A DNA stretch of 64,000 nucleotides, from assembly GCF_005144585.1 (NCBI RefSeq), contig NZ_SSMQ01000057.1:1-64000 (forward strand), read 5' to 3'. Under the pieces are notes generated by a model. That model saw only the letters and a program-made list of their open reading frames with translations, was not told the DNA's origin and did no database searches. Of the stretch, positions 16,439 to 24,907 are shown one piece after another. How positions within the stretch are numbered: position 1 is the stretch's first letter; each line of letters begins with the position of its first letter. This DNA comes from Polyangium fumosum. GTDB lineage: Bacteria; Myxococcota_A; Polyangia; Polyangiales; Polyangiaceae. The position numbers and the translations under genes were made by a program.

Positions 16439-17410
16439 TCACTTGATGTTGAAGTCGATGTTCATCGGCTTGCCACGCCGATTGACGCTCACCTGGAGCT
16501 TGTCCGCGGTGCGGAGCCTCGCGTATGCCTCGAGCGCTTTTTGCGGGTCGCTCATCTCGAAGCCATTGATGGACTGGAGGCGGTCGCCATTCTCGAGGCC
16601 GAGTGTACCGAGCAGCGATTCCGGGCGCACGCCGAAGAGCCGGATCCCGACGACCTTGTCGCCCTCCTTTTCGGGTACGATGCGCGCCGACCGCATGAGC
16701 TCCGCTTGGTTCTCCAGGATCTGGTCGACGACCGAGCGCTCGATGTCGAACTGGTTCTCGCTGACCTTGTGAATCTTGTCCGCGATCTCCTTGGGGACGC
16801 CTTTCCCTTTGCCTTTCGGCTTCGGCGCGTCCGGCGTGGTCGTCGCGCTCGGCGCGGCGGCGATCTTCTTCGGCGGCTCGCCGTGCACCTGCATCTGGCA
16901 CCGCGAGCTGCCGCTCATGAGCCACACGCGATCCCAGCCGATCCAGTAAATCTGGTGCCCCGAGACGTCGTCGCCGCGCCGACGGAGCGTCGCTTTGCCG
17001 TCCGAGCCCGCGATGGCCGCGAACGACCAATCGGGATCCTCCGATTGCGTGATCAAAAGGACCTTGCCGACGTCGCAGACGGGATCGTTATAGGGATCGC
17101 TGTTGTCGGGCGGCGGCGCCTCGGACGCGCTCGGGAGCTCGACGGGCTTGCCGTCGAGTGGGCCCGTGATCGAGTCGAACGGATTGCGGCCCAGGATCGG
17201 CGCGGCGTTGACCGAACGCTCCTGTCCGGAGCTCGTGTGCGGCGCGCCACTCTTGGGCGGCGGCGGAGGCGGCGGCATCGACGACGGATCGAGCAGCACG
17301 CTGCCGGCGACGAGCTCGCCCATTCCGGACGCCTGGAAATAGGCGGCGGAGGCGATCAAGAGGCAGATGACCGCGGGAAAGTAGCGCTTCAGGATCGCGT
17401 CGAGTCCCAT
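16439..17410 (-). CDS. gspC: Type II secretion protein GspC with PDZ domain
   Basis: 323 residues and the first gene of the secretion operon. One N-terminal membrane helix (about 11-28, FPAVICLLIASAAYFQAS) is followed by a Pro-rich linker, then the homology region (about 60-160, starting APILGRNPFDS, a hallmark of GspC). The C-terminal PDZ domain (about 225-320) contains IVPEKEGDKVVGIRLFGV and LGLENGDRLQSINGFE. GspC links the inner platform to the secretin and may recruit substrates. GGAG lies 8 nt before the ATG. A sigma54-like element overlaps this site (see the separate entry). Confidence 0.92.
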   Translation of the reverse strand: MGLDAILKRYFPAVICLLIASAAYFQASGMGELVAGSVLLDPSSMPPPPPPPKSGAPHTSSGQERSVNAAPILGRNPFDSITGPLDGKPVELPSASEAPPPDNSDPYNDPVCDVGKVLLITQSEDPDWSFAAIAGSDGKATLRRRGDDVSGHQIYWIGWDRVWLMSGSSRCQMQVHGEPPKKIAAAPSATTTPDAPKPKGKGKGVPKEIADKIHKVSENQFDIERSVVDQILENQAELMRSARIVPEKEGDKVVGIRLFGVRPESLLGTLGLENGDRLQSINGFEMSDPQKALEAYARLRTADKLQVSVNRRGKPMNIDFNIK

Positions 17411-17427
17411 GAGCCCAGCTCCGTACT

Positions 17428-17444
17428 AGCGAGAGACGTGCCAG
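17428..17444 (-). promoter_or_regulatory. Sigma54-like -24/-12 element before gspC
   Basis: The minus strand reads CTGGCACGTCTCTCGCT, which is the TGGCACG-N4-TTGC consensus with one mismatch (TCGC). The GG and GC spacing is exactly 10 nt. The gene immediately upstream encodes a sigma54 activator. Against it, the predicted start of transcription (near 17417) would leave only about 7 nt before the gspC ATG and would exclude the Shine-Dalgarno sequence. Confidence 0.4.
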
Positions 17445-17591
17445 CCCCGATCCTAGCGCTTCCCGCCCCTTTTTTCGCGCGGGAAGGCCACGATCGACAA
17501 CGTGGCGAAGGGGGGAGGGTGGGGGCGGCGAGGATTGCCAAAGTGACAATCGGATTTTCAAGCGCCGGGGGAGCGCCGGTCTTCCCGGTGA

Positions 17592-18995
17592 TCAACCCTC
17601 GATCTCTCCGAGCTTGCGATAGATCGTGCGGGTGGAGATCCCGAGGAGCTGGGCGGCGACGGATTTGTCGCCATGGGCGTACCGCAAGGTCTCCCGGATG
17701 AGCCGGCGTTCGACCTCGTCGAGCGGCGTGCCGACCGAGAACGTGATCGTCTCGGGCGCGGCCGCGAGGCTCTCGCGGATCGACTCGGGGAGGTCCTCGA
17801 CGGACAATTTCTCGCCGCGGCAGAGCACGGCGGCGCGCTCGATCACATTCTCCAGCTCGCGGACGTTTCCCGGGAACGAGTAGTCGAGCAGGCGCGCGAT
17901 GACCTCGCGTGGGGCTTCAAGGCGGCCGCGATTGTTCTTCGCGCAGTAGACGCCGAGGAAATGGTCGACGAGCAGGGGGATGTCCTCGCGGCGCGCCCGA
18001 AGCGGAGGAACCGTGATGGCGATGACGTTCAGACGATAAAAGAGGTCCTCGCGGAAGCGGCCCGCTGCGATCTCGGCGCGAAGATCTTTGTTCGTGGCAG
18101 CGACGATTCGAACGTCGGCGCGGACGGTATCGCCGCCGATGGGCTCGTATTCGTTTTCCTGCAGGACGCGCAGGAGCTTGACCTGAACGGAGGGGCTGAG
18201 CTCGCCGATCTCGTCGAGGAAGAGGGTGCCGCCCGCGGCCTTGGCGAATCGGCCTTCGCGGCGTGCGAATGCGCCGGTGAAGGCGCCGCGCTCGTGGCCA
18301 AAAAGCTCGGCTTCGAGGATGGTCTCGGGGATCGCGGAGCAGTTGACCGCGACGAAAGGCCCGTGGCGGCGCGCGCTGTGGTCGTGGATGTAACGAGCGA
18401 CGAGCTCCTTGCCGGTGCCACTTTCGCCGAGGACGAGCACGGTGGCCGAGGAGGGCGCGGCCTGCGTGGCGACGTCGAGGACACGCCGAAGCGCGGGGCT
18501 GGATCCGATGATCTCGCGTTTCGTCAGGAGCTTGAGCTCCTGGCGGAGGGAGCGGTTTTCGGCGACGAGGGAGCGGCGCTCCGCGGCTTTGCGGACGCTC
18601 TTGATGATCGTCATCCGCTTGAGGGGCTTTTCGACGAAGTCGTAGGCGCCCTCGCGCATGGCCTGGACGGCCGTCTCGACGGTGCCGTAGGCCGTCATGA
18701 GGACGACTTCGGTATCGGGGGCGAGCTGCTTGATCGCGCGGAGCAGCTCGATGCCGCTGGTGCCGGGCATCATCAGGTCGGTCAGGACGACCTCGACGCG
18801 GTGGCCCCGAAGGAGGTCGAGCGCCGCGCGGGCCGACGGCGCGGTGAGGACGCGCATGCCGTCGCGCTGAAAAATCTTCTCGATGGAAGCAAGATTGCTG
18901 GGCTCGTCGTCCACCACGAGCACGGTGGGCGCGTCGGCCCCCGCCTTCGCCTCGGGAGGCGCGGGCGTCGAAGATCCTGACAGCTCGTCAACCAT
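17592..18995 (-). CDS. NtrC-family sigma54-dependent response regulator
   Basis: 467 residues with three domains. The receiver (about 22-140) has VLVVDDEP, the phospho-acceptor Asp in [12 protein letters not shown], and the conserved Lys in FVEKPLK. The AAA+ domain (about 160-400) has Walker A GESGTGKE, the sigma54-contacting GAFTGA loop in ERGAFTGAF, and DEIGELS. The C-terminal Fis-type helix-turn-helix is [19 protein letters not shown]. The protein would activate sigma54 promoters on phosphorylation. It lies 181 bp upstream of gspC in the same orientation, and that gap contains a sigma54-like element. No kinase is adjacent. The nearest is the orphan kinase at 24.9-26.6 kb. Confidence 0.92.
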   Translation of the reverse strand: MVDELSGSSTPAPPEAKAGADAPTVLVVDDEPSNLASIEKIFQRDGMRVLTAPSARAALDLLRGHRVEVVLTDLMMPGTSGIELLRAIKQLAPDTEVVLMTAYGTVETAVQAMREGAYDFVEKPLKRMTIIKSVRKAAERRSLVAENRSLRQELKLLTKREIIGSSPALRRVLDVATQAAPSSATVLVLGESGTGKELVARYIHDHSARRHGPFVAVNCSAIPETILEAELFGHERGAFTGAFARREGRFAKAAGGTLFLDEIGELSPSVQVKLLRVLQENEYEPIGGDTVRADVRIVAATNKDLRAEIAAGRFREDLFYRLNVIAITVPPLRARREDIPLLVDHFLGVYCAKNNRGRLEAPREVIARLLDYSFPGNVRELENVIERAAVLCRGEKLSVEDLPESIRESLAAAPETITFSVGTPLDEVERRLIRETLRYAHGDKSVAAQLLGISTRTIYRKLGEIEG

Positions 18996-19129
18996 GGCGA
19001 CAACATGTCACGCCGTGAGGCACGGTGTCCACGTGGTCTGACGGTTCGTCAACTTGGCAAAGGCGAGGTAGCTGGGATCACGAAAATCGACGGGATGAGC
19101 TGGTGCCAGGATGTCCGATTGCCAGGGTG

Positions 19130-19690
19130 TCAGCGGATCAGCTTCGAGAGCTTTTTGAAGGCGTCCGTCCCTGCGCGTCCGAGCCAGTCGAAGACGACGG
19201 TCTCCATCGTGGTGATCGTGGCGCCGGCGTTGCGGCAGAGATCGAGGCCGATGGCGCGGTGATCGTCGCGGCGCGAGGCGACGCCGTCGGCGACGACGTG
19301 CACGCTGGTGCCACGCGTGGCGAGCTCGCGCACGGTCTGCATGACGCAGACGTGCGTCTCCATGCCGAGGACGATCGCGGTGCGCGGCGCGCCGATCGAC
19401 GCCCACGCGCGCTCGAAGCCACGCTCGTCACAGGCGGAGAAGTCGATCTTCTCGACGACGGGCGCGTTCATGGCGCGGAGCTTGTCGCCGATCGGGGCGA
19501 TCGTGCGGCCGAGGCCCGCGGGATACTGCTCGGTGGCGAGCACGCGCGCGCCGAGCAAGTCGGCCGCTTCGAGCAGCACCGTGGCGGCGCGGACGAGGTC
19601 CTTCATGCGGTCCTCGGGCATCGCCGCGGCGAGTTTGTCCTGCACGTCGACGACGAGCACCACGCTCGCCTTGGGATCGAGCCGTCGCAT
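19130..19690 (-). CDS. Isochorismatase-family cysteine hydrolase
   Basis: 186 residues, normal for the family. The catalytic triad is visible: Asp in VLVVDVQDKL, Lys in VVEKIDFSA, and the nucleophilic Cys in METHVCVMQT, together with the cis-peptide segment LGMETH. Members hydrolyse isochorismate, nicotinamide or other amides. This sequence is of the general YcaC/hydrolase type, and the substrate cannot be read from it. It lies 18 nt after the unknown gene at 19709-20152 and is the last gene of that minus-strand group. Confidence 0.87.
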   Translation of the reverse strand: MRRLDPKASVVLVVDVQDKLAAAMPEDRMKDLVRAATVLLEAADLLGARVLATEQYPAGLGRTIAPIGDKLRAMNAPVVEKIDFSACDERGFERAWASIGAPRTAIVLGMETHVCVMQTVRELATRGTSVHVVADGVASRRDDHRAIGLDLCRNAGATITTMETVVFDWLGRAGTDAFKKLSKLIR

Positions 19691-19708
19691 CGTTTGTCCT
19701 CCAATGGG

Positions 19709-20152
19709 TCAGCGAGAGAGCCGGAAGCTCCTCAAGAATTTGACGAGGTCGCTGCGCGCGTCGAAGCGCAGGAGCGCGCGGGCGATGAGGGCGCCTTCTT
19801 CGGTCTTGATGGCGCCGGGCAAGACGGTCATCGATTCGAGCAGCTCTTTGAGGGAGACGTCTTTCTGGCCCTCGAAGACGTAGGGTTTGTCGTCGTCGCC
19901 CTGGAAGTGGAACGCGTAGGGGAGCGTGCCCGTGCGGAGGAGATCCATGCCGAGGGTGCCGCGAAGGTAGCGGTGACCCGCGAGGCCCGGGGCGTCGATC
20001 GCGCCCTCGATCTCGACCTCGGGGCGGCGAAGGAACCGGAGGAGCGGCGCGCTGCGGGCGCGGATCGTGAACGAGAGAGGTCGCTCGACGTGCGGCTCGT
20101 CCACGCGGTGGTAGCTGCCCGCCATCGTCTCGCGAAACTCGAAGCCGCTCAC
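19709..20152 (-). CDS. Conserved hypothetical protein, GMC-oxidoreductase-associated-like domain
   Basis: 147 residues with no signal peptide or membrane helix. The sequence opens FRETMAGSYHRVDEPH and continues with a beta-rich pattern including AIDAPGLAGHRYLRGTLGMDLL and YVFEGQKDVSLKELLESM. This resembles, by my reading, the small beta domain attached to some cholesterol-oxidase-like GMC proteins (a G...G.L...Y...F...GxK layout). The likeness is weak and the function is unknown. It overlaps the upstream ferredoxin gene by 4 nt (20149-20152), so the two are probably made together. Confidence 0.7.
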   Translation of the reverse strand: MSGFEFRETMAGSYHRVDEPHVERPLSFTIRARSAPLLRFLRRPEVEIEGAIDAPGLAGHRYLRGTLGMDLLRTGTLPYAFHFQGDDDKPYVFEGQKDVSLKELLESMTVLPGAIKTEEGALIARALLRFDARSDLVKFLRSFRLSR

Positions 20153-20538
20153 GGCTCCTGGCCCTCCGCCGGCTTGGACTTCGGCGCGGGGAGGGGAGGC
20201 GCAGCGGTCTTCTCGTCAAAATCGTTGGAGGGCAAAACGAGTCGCTCGACGCGGGTGCCGTTCGCGAGCGATTCGAGCAGCTCGGGGACGTCCTCCAGGG
20301 TGACGCGGCCGTAGAAGTAGCCGTCGGGCTCGACGGCGATGACCGGGCCGGCCCAGCAGACGTCGAGGCAACTCGACGTGCAGGCGCGCACCTCGGTCTT
20401 CGCGAGGCCCCGGTCCTTGAGACCGTCCTTGAGGGCCGCGTGGATCTCGACGGCGCTGCGCTGCGCGCACGAGCCCTTGGGGGTGCCGTCGGGGCGGCGG
20501 TTCACGCAGACGAAGAGGTAACGCTGGCGCTGAGGCAC
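20149..20538 (-). CDS. Thioredoxin-like [2Fe-2S] ferredoxin
   Basis: 129 residues. Cys11 and Cys24 (LFVCVNRRP and GSCAQR, a C-x12-C spacing), then Cys57 and Cys61 in CLDVC, match the four cluster ligands of thioredoxin-fold [2Fe-2S] ferredoxins (Shethna-type, also the NuoE C-domain). An extra Cys53 is present. The WAGPVIAVEPDGYFYG segment is the usual strand after the second Cys pair. It would carry single electrons in the cytoplasm, and its partner is unknown. The C-terminal 25 residues are Pro/Lys-rich. It starts 36 nt after the lipoprotein gene upstream, so read-through is possible despite a weak hairpin there. Confidence 0.85.
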   Translation of the reverse strand: MPQRQRYLFVCVNRRPDGTPKGSCAQRSAVEIHAALKDGLKDRGLAKTEVRACTSSCLDVCWAGPVIAVEPDGYFYGRVTLEDVPELLESLANGTRVERLVLPSNDFDEKTAAPPLPAPKSKPAEGQEP

Positions 20539-20551
20539 GACGCGAGCCTTA

Positions 20552-20568
20552 CGCCGGGGCTTCCGGCG
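20552..20568 (-). terminator. Weak stem-loop in the gap after the PPC lipoprotein gene
   Basis: CGCCGG / CCGGCG, a 6-bp stem with a 5-nt loop (20552-20557 and 20563-20568), in the 36-bp gap between the lipoprotein gene and the ferredoxin gene. No T-run follows, so it may only attenuate. Confidence 0.3.
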
Positions 20569-20574
20569 GTCAAG

Positions 20575-21747
20575 TCAGGGGGTCGTGACGAGGACGGAGA
20601 GGCCGTAGTAGCTCGGATCCGAGGCGCGGCCGCCCGCCGTGACGCGCACGAAGTACGTGCCGGCCGCGACGTTCTCCGCCTTGGCGAGCGAGCAGTAGCC
20701 GAGCGCGTCGTCGTTCGTGACGAGCGTGTTGCCCATGGCGTTGAAGATCGTGACGACCGTGTCGAGCGTGCTCATCGCGCAGCCGCCGAGGCCGGCGTCG
20801 TGGGTCTGCGCGGTGATCGTGGCGCCGTTCGTCGCGACCTGGACAGACACGTAGTCGGCGTCCGCGACGGGCGAGAGGATCGCCTGCCAGCCGCTCGTGA
20901 AGACGTCTGCCTGGGCGATCGTGTCGTTTGGTTCGCTCTCGTGGATCTCGAGCATGCAGGTCGGGCTGCATCCATCCCCCGCGGTCGTGCCGCCGTCGTC
21001 GCACTGCTCGCCGGGCGTGCGCACGCCGTCGCCGCAGGTGTTGGTGAACGTGTCGATCACGAGGCGGTAGGGGAAGGTCGCGTTCGGGAAGGCGGGCGCG
21101 GCCGTGACACGCGCGTAGTACAGGCCCGCGTCGGCGAAGGAGAGCGTGGCGCGCGCGCAGTAGCCCTCGCCCGCGTCGTCGTCACTCGCGAGCACGGTGG
21201 CGCCGTTCGAGCCGAGGATCTCGACGAACGTATCGAGCTCGGACTTCGCGCACGCGCCGTCGCCGGTGTCGCGGGTCTCGACGACGAGGCTCGCCGCCGC
21301 GGGGAGGTTGAACGAGACGACGTCGACGTCGCCGGCCGGCGTGATCTGCGCGCCCCACGGCGAACTCCACGTGTTCGCCTGGGCGGCCGTGTTGTTCGGC
21401 TCGATCTCGCTCGTGACGAGCTTGCAGTTCGCGTCGCAGAGGTCGGCGCCGCCGGGGTTTCCGTCGTCGCACTCCTCGCCGATCTCGGGGTTCAAGTTCC
21501 CGTCGCCGCAGACGGGCGCGGGAGGGCTGCCGCCCGCGCCACCCTGTCCGCCCTGTCCGCCGACGCCGCCCGTACCGCCTTGCCCGCCGATGCCGCCCGT
21601 GCCGCCTTGCCCGCCGTCGCCGCCTTGTCCGCCGCTGCCGGAGGAGCTCGACGTGGTCGTGGTGGGGCGCGGCGGGAGCTTGTCGTCGCCGCACGCGACG
21701 AGCGTGAGGCCGAAGAGCACGGCGAGAGGCCCGAGGCGCGAGGTCAT
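20575..21747 (-). CDS. Lipoprotein with Cys-rich CGDG repeats and PPC-type domains
   Basis: 390 residues from ATG 21747. The lipoprotein signal is MTSRLGPLAVLFGLTLVAC. A long Gly-rich GGQGGTGG stretch (about 35-75) follows. Then come two modules, each a Cys-rich myxobacterial repeat (CGDGNLNPEIGEECDDGNPG, then CGDGVRTPGEQCDDGG) followed by a bacterial pre-peptidase C-terminal-like beta domain (IEPNNTAAQANT and SEPNDTIAQADV). Both domain types are extracellular adhesion or protein-interaction modules. The ATG overlaps the stop of the VWA gene (21744-21747), so the two surface proteins are probably made as a pair. Confidence 0.85.
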   Translation of the reverse strand: MTSRLGPLAVLFGLTLVACGDDKLPPRPTTTTSSSSGSGGQGGDGGQGGTGGIGGQGGTGGVGGQGGQGGAGGSPPAPVCGDGNLNPEIGEECDDGNPGGADLCDANCKLVTSEIEPNNTAAQANTWSSPWGAQITPAGDVDVVSFNLPAAASLVVETRDTGDGACAKSELDTFVEILGSNGATVLASDDDAGEGYCARATLSFADAGLYYARVTAAPAFPNATFPYRLVIDTFTNTCGDGVRTPGEQCDDGGTTAGDGCSPTCMLEIHESEPNDTIAQADVFTSGWQAILSPVADADYVSVQVATNGATITAQTHDAGLGGCAMSTLDTVVTIFNAMGNTLVTNDDALGYCSLAKAENVAAGTYFVRVTAGGRASDPSYYGLSVLVTTP

Positions 21748-24632
21748 TCGCTGTCGACGCACGAGTACGTGATCTCCCAGCCGTTGAGGGTCGGCGCGGC
21801 GCCCTTGTTGGTCGTCGGGTTGAACGTGACGGAGAACTCGAGGAACGACTGCCGCGCGCCGGGCGTGCCGAGCGTCTTGTACATGTCGATCGGGCACGGC
21901 GAGGGGCCGGCCATGGTGCAGAGCTGCGTGTCGACGGGCGAGGCCTTCGCCGTCGCGAGTGAGGTGAACGCGCCCGTGAGGCCCGCCGCCGTGTCCGCGG
22001 TGCGCGCGGCGAAGGCGAGGTTCGCGTCGCCGGGCGTGACGCTGTCGTAGGCGAAGTAGCCCCACTGCACCTGGGACCCCGTGGGGCACTTGGCTTCGTA
22101 GACGTGCGTGAACGTCGTGGAGGTGTACGCGCCCGGGCAGCCGAGCTCGACGTCGATCGTCGCGCCGGCCGAGTTCAGCACCGTCTGGCACGTGGTCGGG
22201 CAGAGGAAGATCTTCTTCGGGTTCTGCGGGGTGTCGTAGTACCAGCCCGTGCCGCACGCGGCCTGGTTCAGGACCTTGGGGAAGGCCACGGCCGCGCCCG
22301 CTGCGGGCATGAACGTGACCGTCGCGGCCGTCGGATCGAAGAGGCCCGCGTTCGGGAGATCGAACTCGCACGCGACGACGTCGCCTTTGATCTCGAGCAG
22401 CGCGGAGAGCATCTGCTGCTGCGCGTCGCCCTGGTCGGTGACGAAGAACGCGGTCGACGTGCCGCCCTTCTGCGCGATGAGGTTCATCAGCGACACGTTC
22501 GCGTCCTGGATGCCGATCGCGTAGGTGAGCACGCCGGCGTTCGTGAACGCGTCCTCGGCGTAGGCCGCGATCGTCGTCGCGTCGCTGCCGCAGGAGTTCG
22601 GGTAGCCGTCGGTGACGAAGACGACGACGGTCTGCTGGTTCGGGTTCGCGAGCTGGTAGGCCTTGGCCCACTTCTCGGCGCCGGCGAGCGCGGGCAGGAG
22701 CGGCGTGTCGGCGGCCGGCGTGGTGTTGTTGATCTCGGTGACGAGCTTCTGCTCTTGCGTGTCGGTGGGCGCCGACGCGGTCGTGAGCTTGCCGAGCGTG
22801 ACGAGCGGGACCGCGCACGCGTCGATGCTGCAGTTCGTGTCGTCGCAGCCGGTGACCGGCTTGAAGTGCTCCCAGAAGCGCAACGCGACGCCGATGCCGG
22901 CCGAGGCCGGGTCCTGGAAGAACGCCTTCAGCGCGCCCGTGGTCTTGCCCCAGCGGTCGTTCGTCGTCATCGAGCCGGAGCGGTCGAACTGGACGAACAT
23001 GTTCACGGGGCGGATGGTCCGGCTCGTGACGGAGGAGCAATCGGGCGCCTCGCAGGCGTTGCCGCCGCTCGAGAGCGACCAGTTGTTCTCGCAGAAGCAC
23101 TCGGTGACGTAGGGGCTCGCCGCCGTCTTCTTCGGCGGGTTGATCATGATCTCGCGGTTGCCGTTGCCGAGGCCGCAGGCGTTCGCGTCGACGTTGATGC
23201 ACTTGCCGGGCGGGATGGGCTCCTGCGTGAGGCACTCCATCATGTTGGGCTGCGTCTGGTCGGGCGCGCACTTCGGGTACTGCTGCGAGTTCGCCGGGAA
23301 GTGCACGAGGCGGATGCCCGTGGGGGCCGCGGTCTTCCCGTGGTTGCAGACGGGCACGACGCCGTTGCACGGGACGCCGACGGCGAGGTCGACGCCCGCG
23401 CAGTTCGGGTCGGTCTCGCCGGGCAGCCACGGCGTGCACACGCCCTTCGCGGGGCAGGTCTCGTTGCAGAGCGTCTTGACCTTGTCGACGCAGAGGTTGT
23501 CCCACTTCGTCGTGCAGCAGGAGGGGCTCGCCTGGCAGATCGTCGCGACGCACGGATCACAAGCGGCGCTCAGCGCGGCGCCCGAGTAGCACTTGTTGTG
23601 CGTGCAGGGCGGGTCGGTTTTGCACTCGGCGCCGCAGAGGCTGTAGACCTTGTCGACGCAGCTCGGCGTCCAGTTCCCTTGCACCCCGGCGCAGCTCTTC
23701 GGGCAAGCGACGGCGAAGGCGTCCACGCAAGCCTGCGTCCACGTGCCGGTGCAGCAGCTCGGGTTCGCCGTGCAGACCGTGTTCACGCAGGTGCTGCACG
23801 TCTTCTTCAAGCCGACGCCCGTCACGCACGGGTCGTGCGCGCACGTGCCGGCGTACGGGATGAGGCAGCAGGTCGGATCCGCGGTGCAGATCGACTTCAC
23901 GCACGGATCACAATCGGGGTAGAGCCCCTCGCCGATGGAGCACTTGTGGTGCGAGCACGTGTTCGAGCTCGGGCTCTCGCACTGCATGTTGAACTGGCAG
24001 TCGCTCGCCTGCGAGCACGGCTCCTTCAGGCCCTTGTTCACGAGGCCGTTCGGGAAATCGCTGAGGTCGCCGTTCTGCCAGTCGTAGATGCTGGCCCCCG
24101 CCTCGGGCGTGAGGCCAGCGTCGGGCTGCTCGTCGAAGACCTGGCACGAAGGATCGCAGGGGTTGTTGATGCAAGCGCTCGCGACGTGGTTGAGGATGAC
24201 GATGTCGCCGTCGTCGGGGCGCGCCGAGGTCTCGTGGATCTTCGCCTTCGGCGGCGCGATGCGCGAGGAGATGGTGCCCTCGGCGCAAGGGGCCCACGTG
24301 CCCTCGACGCACGCTTGCGTGCCGTCGAGGCAGGTGAGGATCCCGTTTTGCTCGCCGATCGTGAGGTGACAGTCGCGCTCTTGGCCATCCACGCAGGGGC
24401 CCACGATCGGGCCGGCGCCGCTGCCGCCAGTGCCGCCGCTGCCGCCGCTGCCCCCTTCCCCAGGCCGCGCCCCGAGCGGTGCTTCGGCCGAGCACGCGGC
24501 GAAGACCACGGCAAAAGGCGCGAGCACGAGCATCGCGAGGGCCAAGGTCGCTCGGAAGGCCGCGCGTGATCCCGCGCCGGTCGAGCCGTTTTTCTCGAGC
24601 ATCCCTGTCGATCTGCCCGACGCACGCGCCAT
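21744..24632 (-). CDS. Large Cys-rich lipoprotein with von Willebrand factor A domain
   Basis: 962 residues from ATG 24632, with GGAGG 9 nt upstream. The signal (LALAMLVLAPFAVVFAAC) has a Phe-Ala-Ala-Cys lipobox, followed by a Gly/Ser linker. The first half carries repeats of the kind CxxCVxxICxAxPSCCxxxWxxxCVDxV (at least four copies, about 230-410), a Cys pattern seen in myxobacterial surface proteins. A VWA domain follows (about 545-760), with the MIDAS motif DRSGS in FVQFDRSGSM and Asp in FVTDGYPNS, so it can bind a divalent metal and protein ligands. The likely location is the cell surface. It has a sigma54-type promoter and a leader hairpin. Confidence 0.87.
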   Translation of the reverse strand: MARASGRSTGMLEKNGSTGAGSRAAFRATLALAMLVLAPFAVVFAACSAEAPLGARPGEGGSGGSGGTGGSGAGPIVGPCVDGQERDCHLTIGEQNGILTCLDGTQACVEGTWAPCAEGTISSRIAPPKAKIHETSARPDDGDIVILNHVASACINNPCDPSCQVFDEQPDAGLTPEAGASIYDWQNGDLSDFPNGLVNKGLKEPCSQASDCQFNMQCESPSSNTCSHHKCSIGEGLYPDCDPCVKSICTADPTCCLIPYAGTCAHDPCVTGVGLKKTCSTCVNTVCTANPSCCTGTWTQACVDAFAVACPKSCAGVQGNWTPSCVDKVYSLCGAECKTDPPCTHNKCYSGAALSAACDPCVATICQASPSCCTTKWDNLCVDKVKTLCNETCPAKGVCTPWLPGETDPNCAGVDLAVGVPCNGVVPVCNHGKTAAPTGIRLVHFPANSQQYPKCAPDQTQPNMMECLTQEPIPPGKCINVDANACGLGNGNREIMINPPKKTAASPYVTECFCENNWSLSSGGNACEAPDCSSVTSRTIRPVNMFVQFDRSGSMTTNDRWGKTTGALKAFFQDPASAGIGVALRFWEHFKPVTGCDDTNCSIDACAVPLVTLGKLTTASAPTDTQEQKLVTEINNTTPAADTPLLPALAGAEKWAKAYQLANPNQQTVVVFVTDGYPNSCGSDATTIAAYAEDAFTNAGVLTYAIGIQDANVSLMNLIAQKGGTSTAFFVTDQGDAQQQMLSALLEIKGDVVACEFDLPNAGLFDPTAATVTFMPAAGAAVAFPKVLNQAACGTGWYYDTPQNPKKIFLCPTTCQTVLNSAGATIDVELGCPGAYTSTTFTHVYEAKCPTGSQVQWGYFAYDSVTPGDANLAFAARTADTAAGLTGAFTSLATAKASPVDTQLCTMAGPSPCPIDMYKTLGTPGARQSFLEFSVTFNPTTNKGAAPTLNGWEITYSCVDSE

Positions 24633-24641
24633 GGGTCGAAA

Positions 24642-24687
24642 CCTCCGGTGGATCCTTCGTAGCGGAGAAAGACTGAAGGATCCGGAG
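24642..24687 (-). promoter_or_regulatory. Leader hairpin covering the Shine-Dalgarno of the VWA gene
   Basis: In the minus-strand leader, GGATCCTTC (24683-24675) pairs perfectly with GAAGGATCC (24658-24650) around a 16-nt loop. CTCC (24687-24684) can pair with GGAG of the GGAGG ribosome site (24646-24643) across a 3-nt bulge. The site sits 9 nt before the ATG at 24632. The predicted sigma54 start near 24684 would trim most of the outer CTCC arm. Confidence 0.5.
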
Positions 24688-24693
24688 CGAAAG

Positions 24694-24711
24694 AAGCAAG
24701 CAACGTGCCCT
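24694..24711 (-). promoter_or_regulatory. Sigma54 promoter for the VWA/PPC surface-protein operon
   Basis: The minus strand reads AGGGCACGTTGCTTGCTT. Against TGGCACG-N4-TTGCT the only mismatch is the first T, and GG-N10-GC spacing is exact. The -12 GC is at 24697-24696, so transcription should begin near 24684, 52 nt before the ATG. An NtrC-type activator gene is 6 kb away and a histidine kinase gene diverges from this site. Confidence 0.6.
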
Positions 24712-24907
24712 GAACGGTCCACGCCGGTGCACGCGACCGATCCGACACGGAGCCGGATTGCCCGTGGGGGGCTTCGTCATCGAGGACCCTGGTAACGACA
24801 TCTACCGGGGAAAAAGTTGCGCGGGCCGCAACCGTTTCACATCGAGGCGCGGATCCGGGCGTCGCGAGCGTCAAAAAACGGGCTTGTCGGGGCCCGGGTC
24901 CACGCGC

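Noticed and set aside
16086-17030. 314-codon reading of the small protein between gspC and gspD
   Set aside because: The upstream two thirds overlap gspC in another frame and lack any folded pattern. The 100-residue version has its own start and membrane helix.
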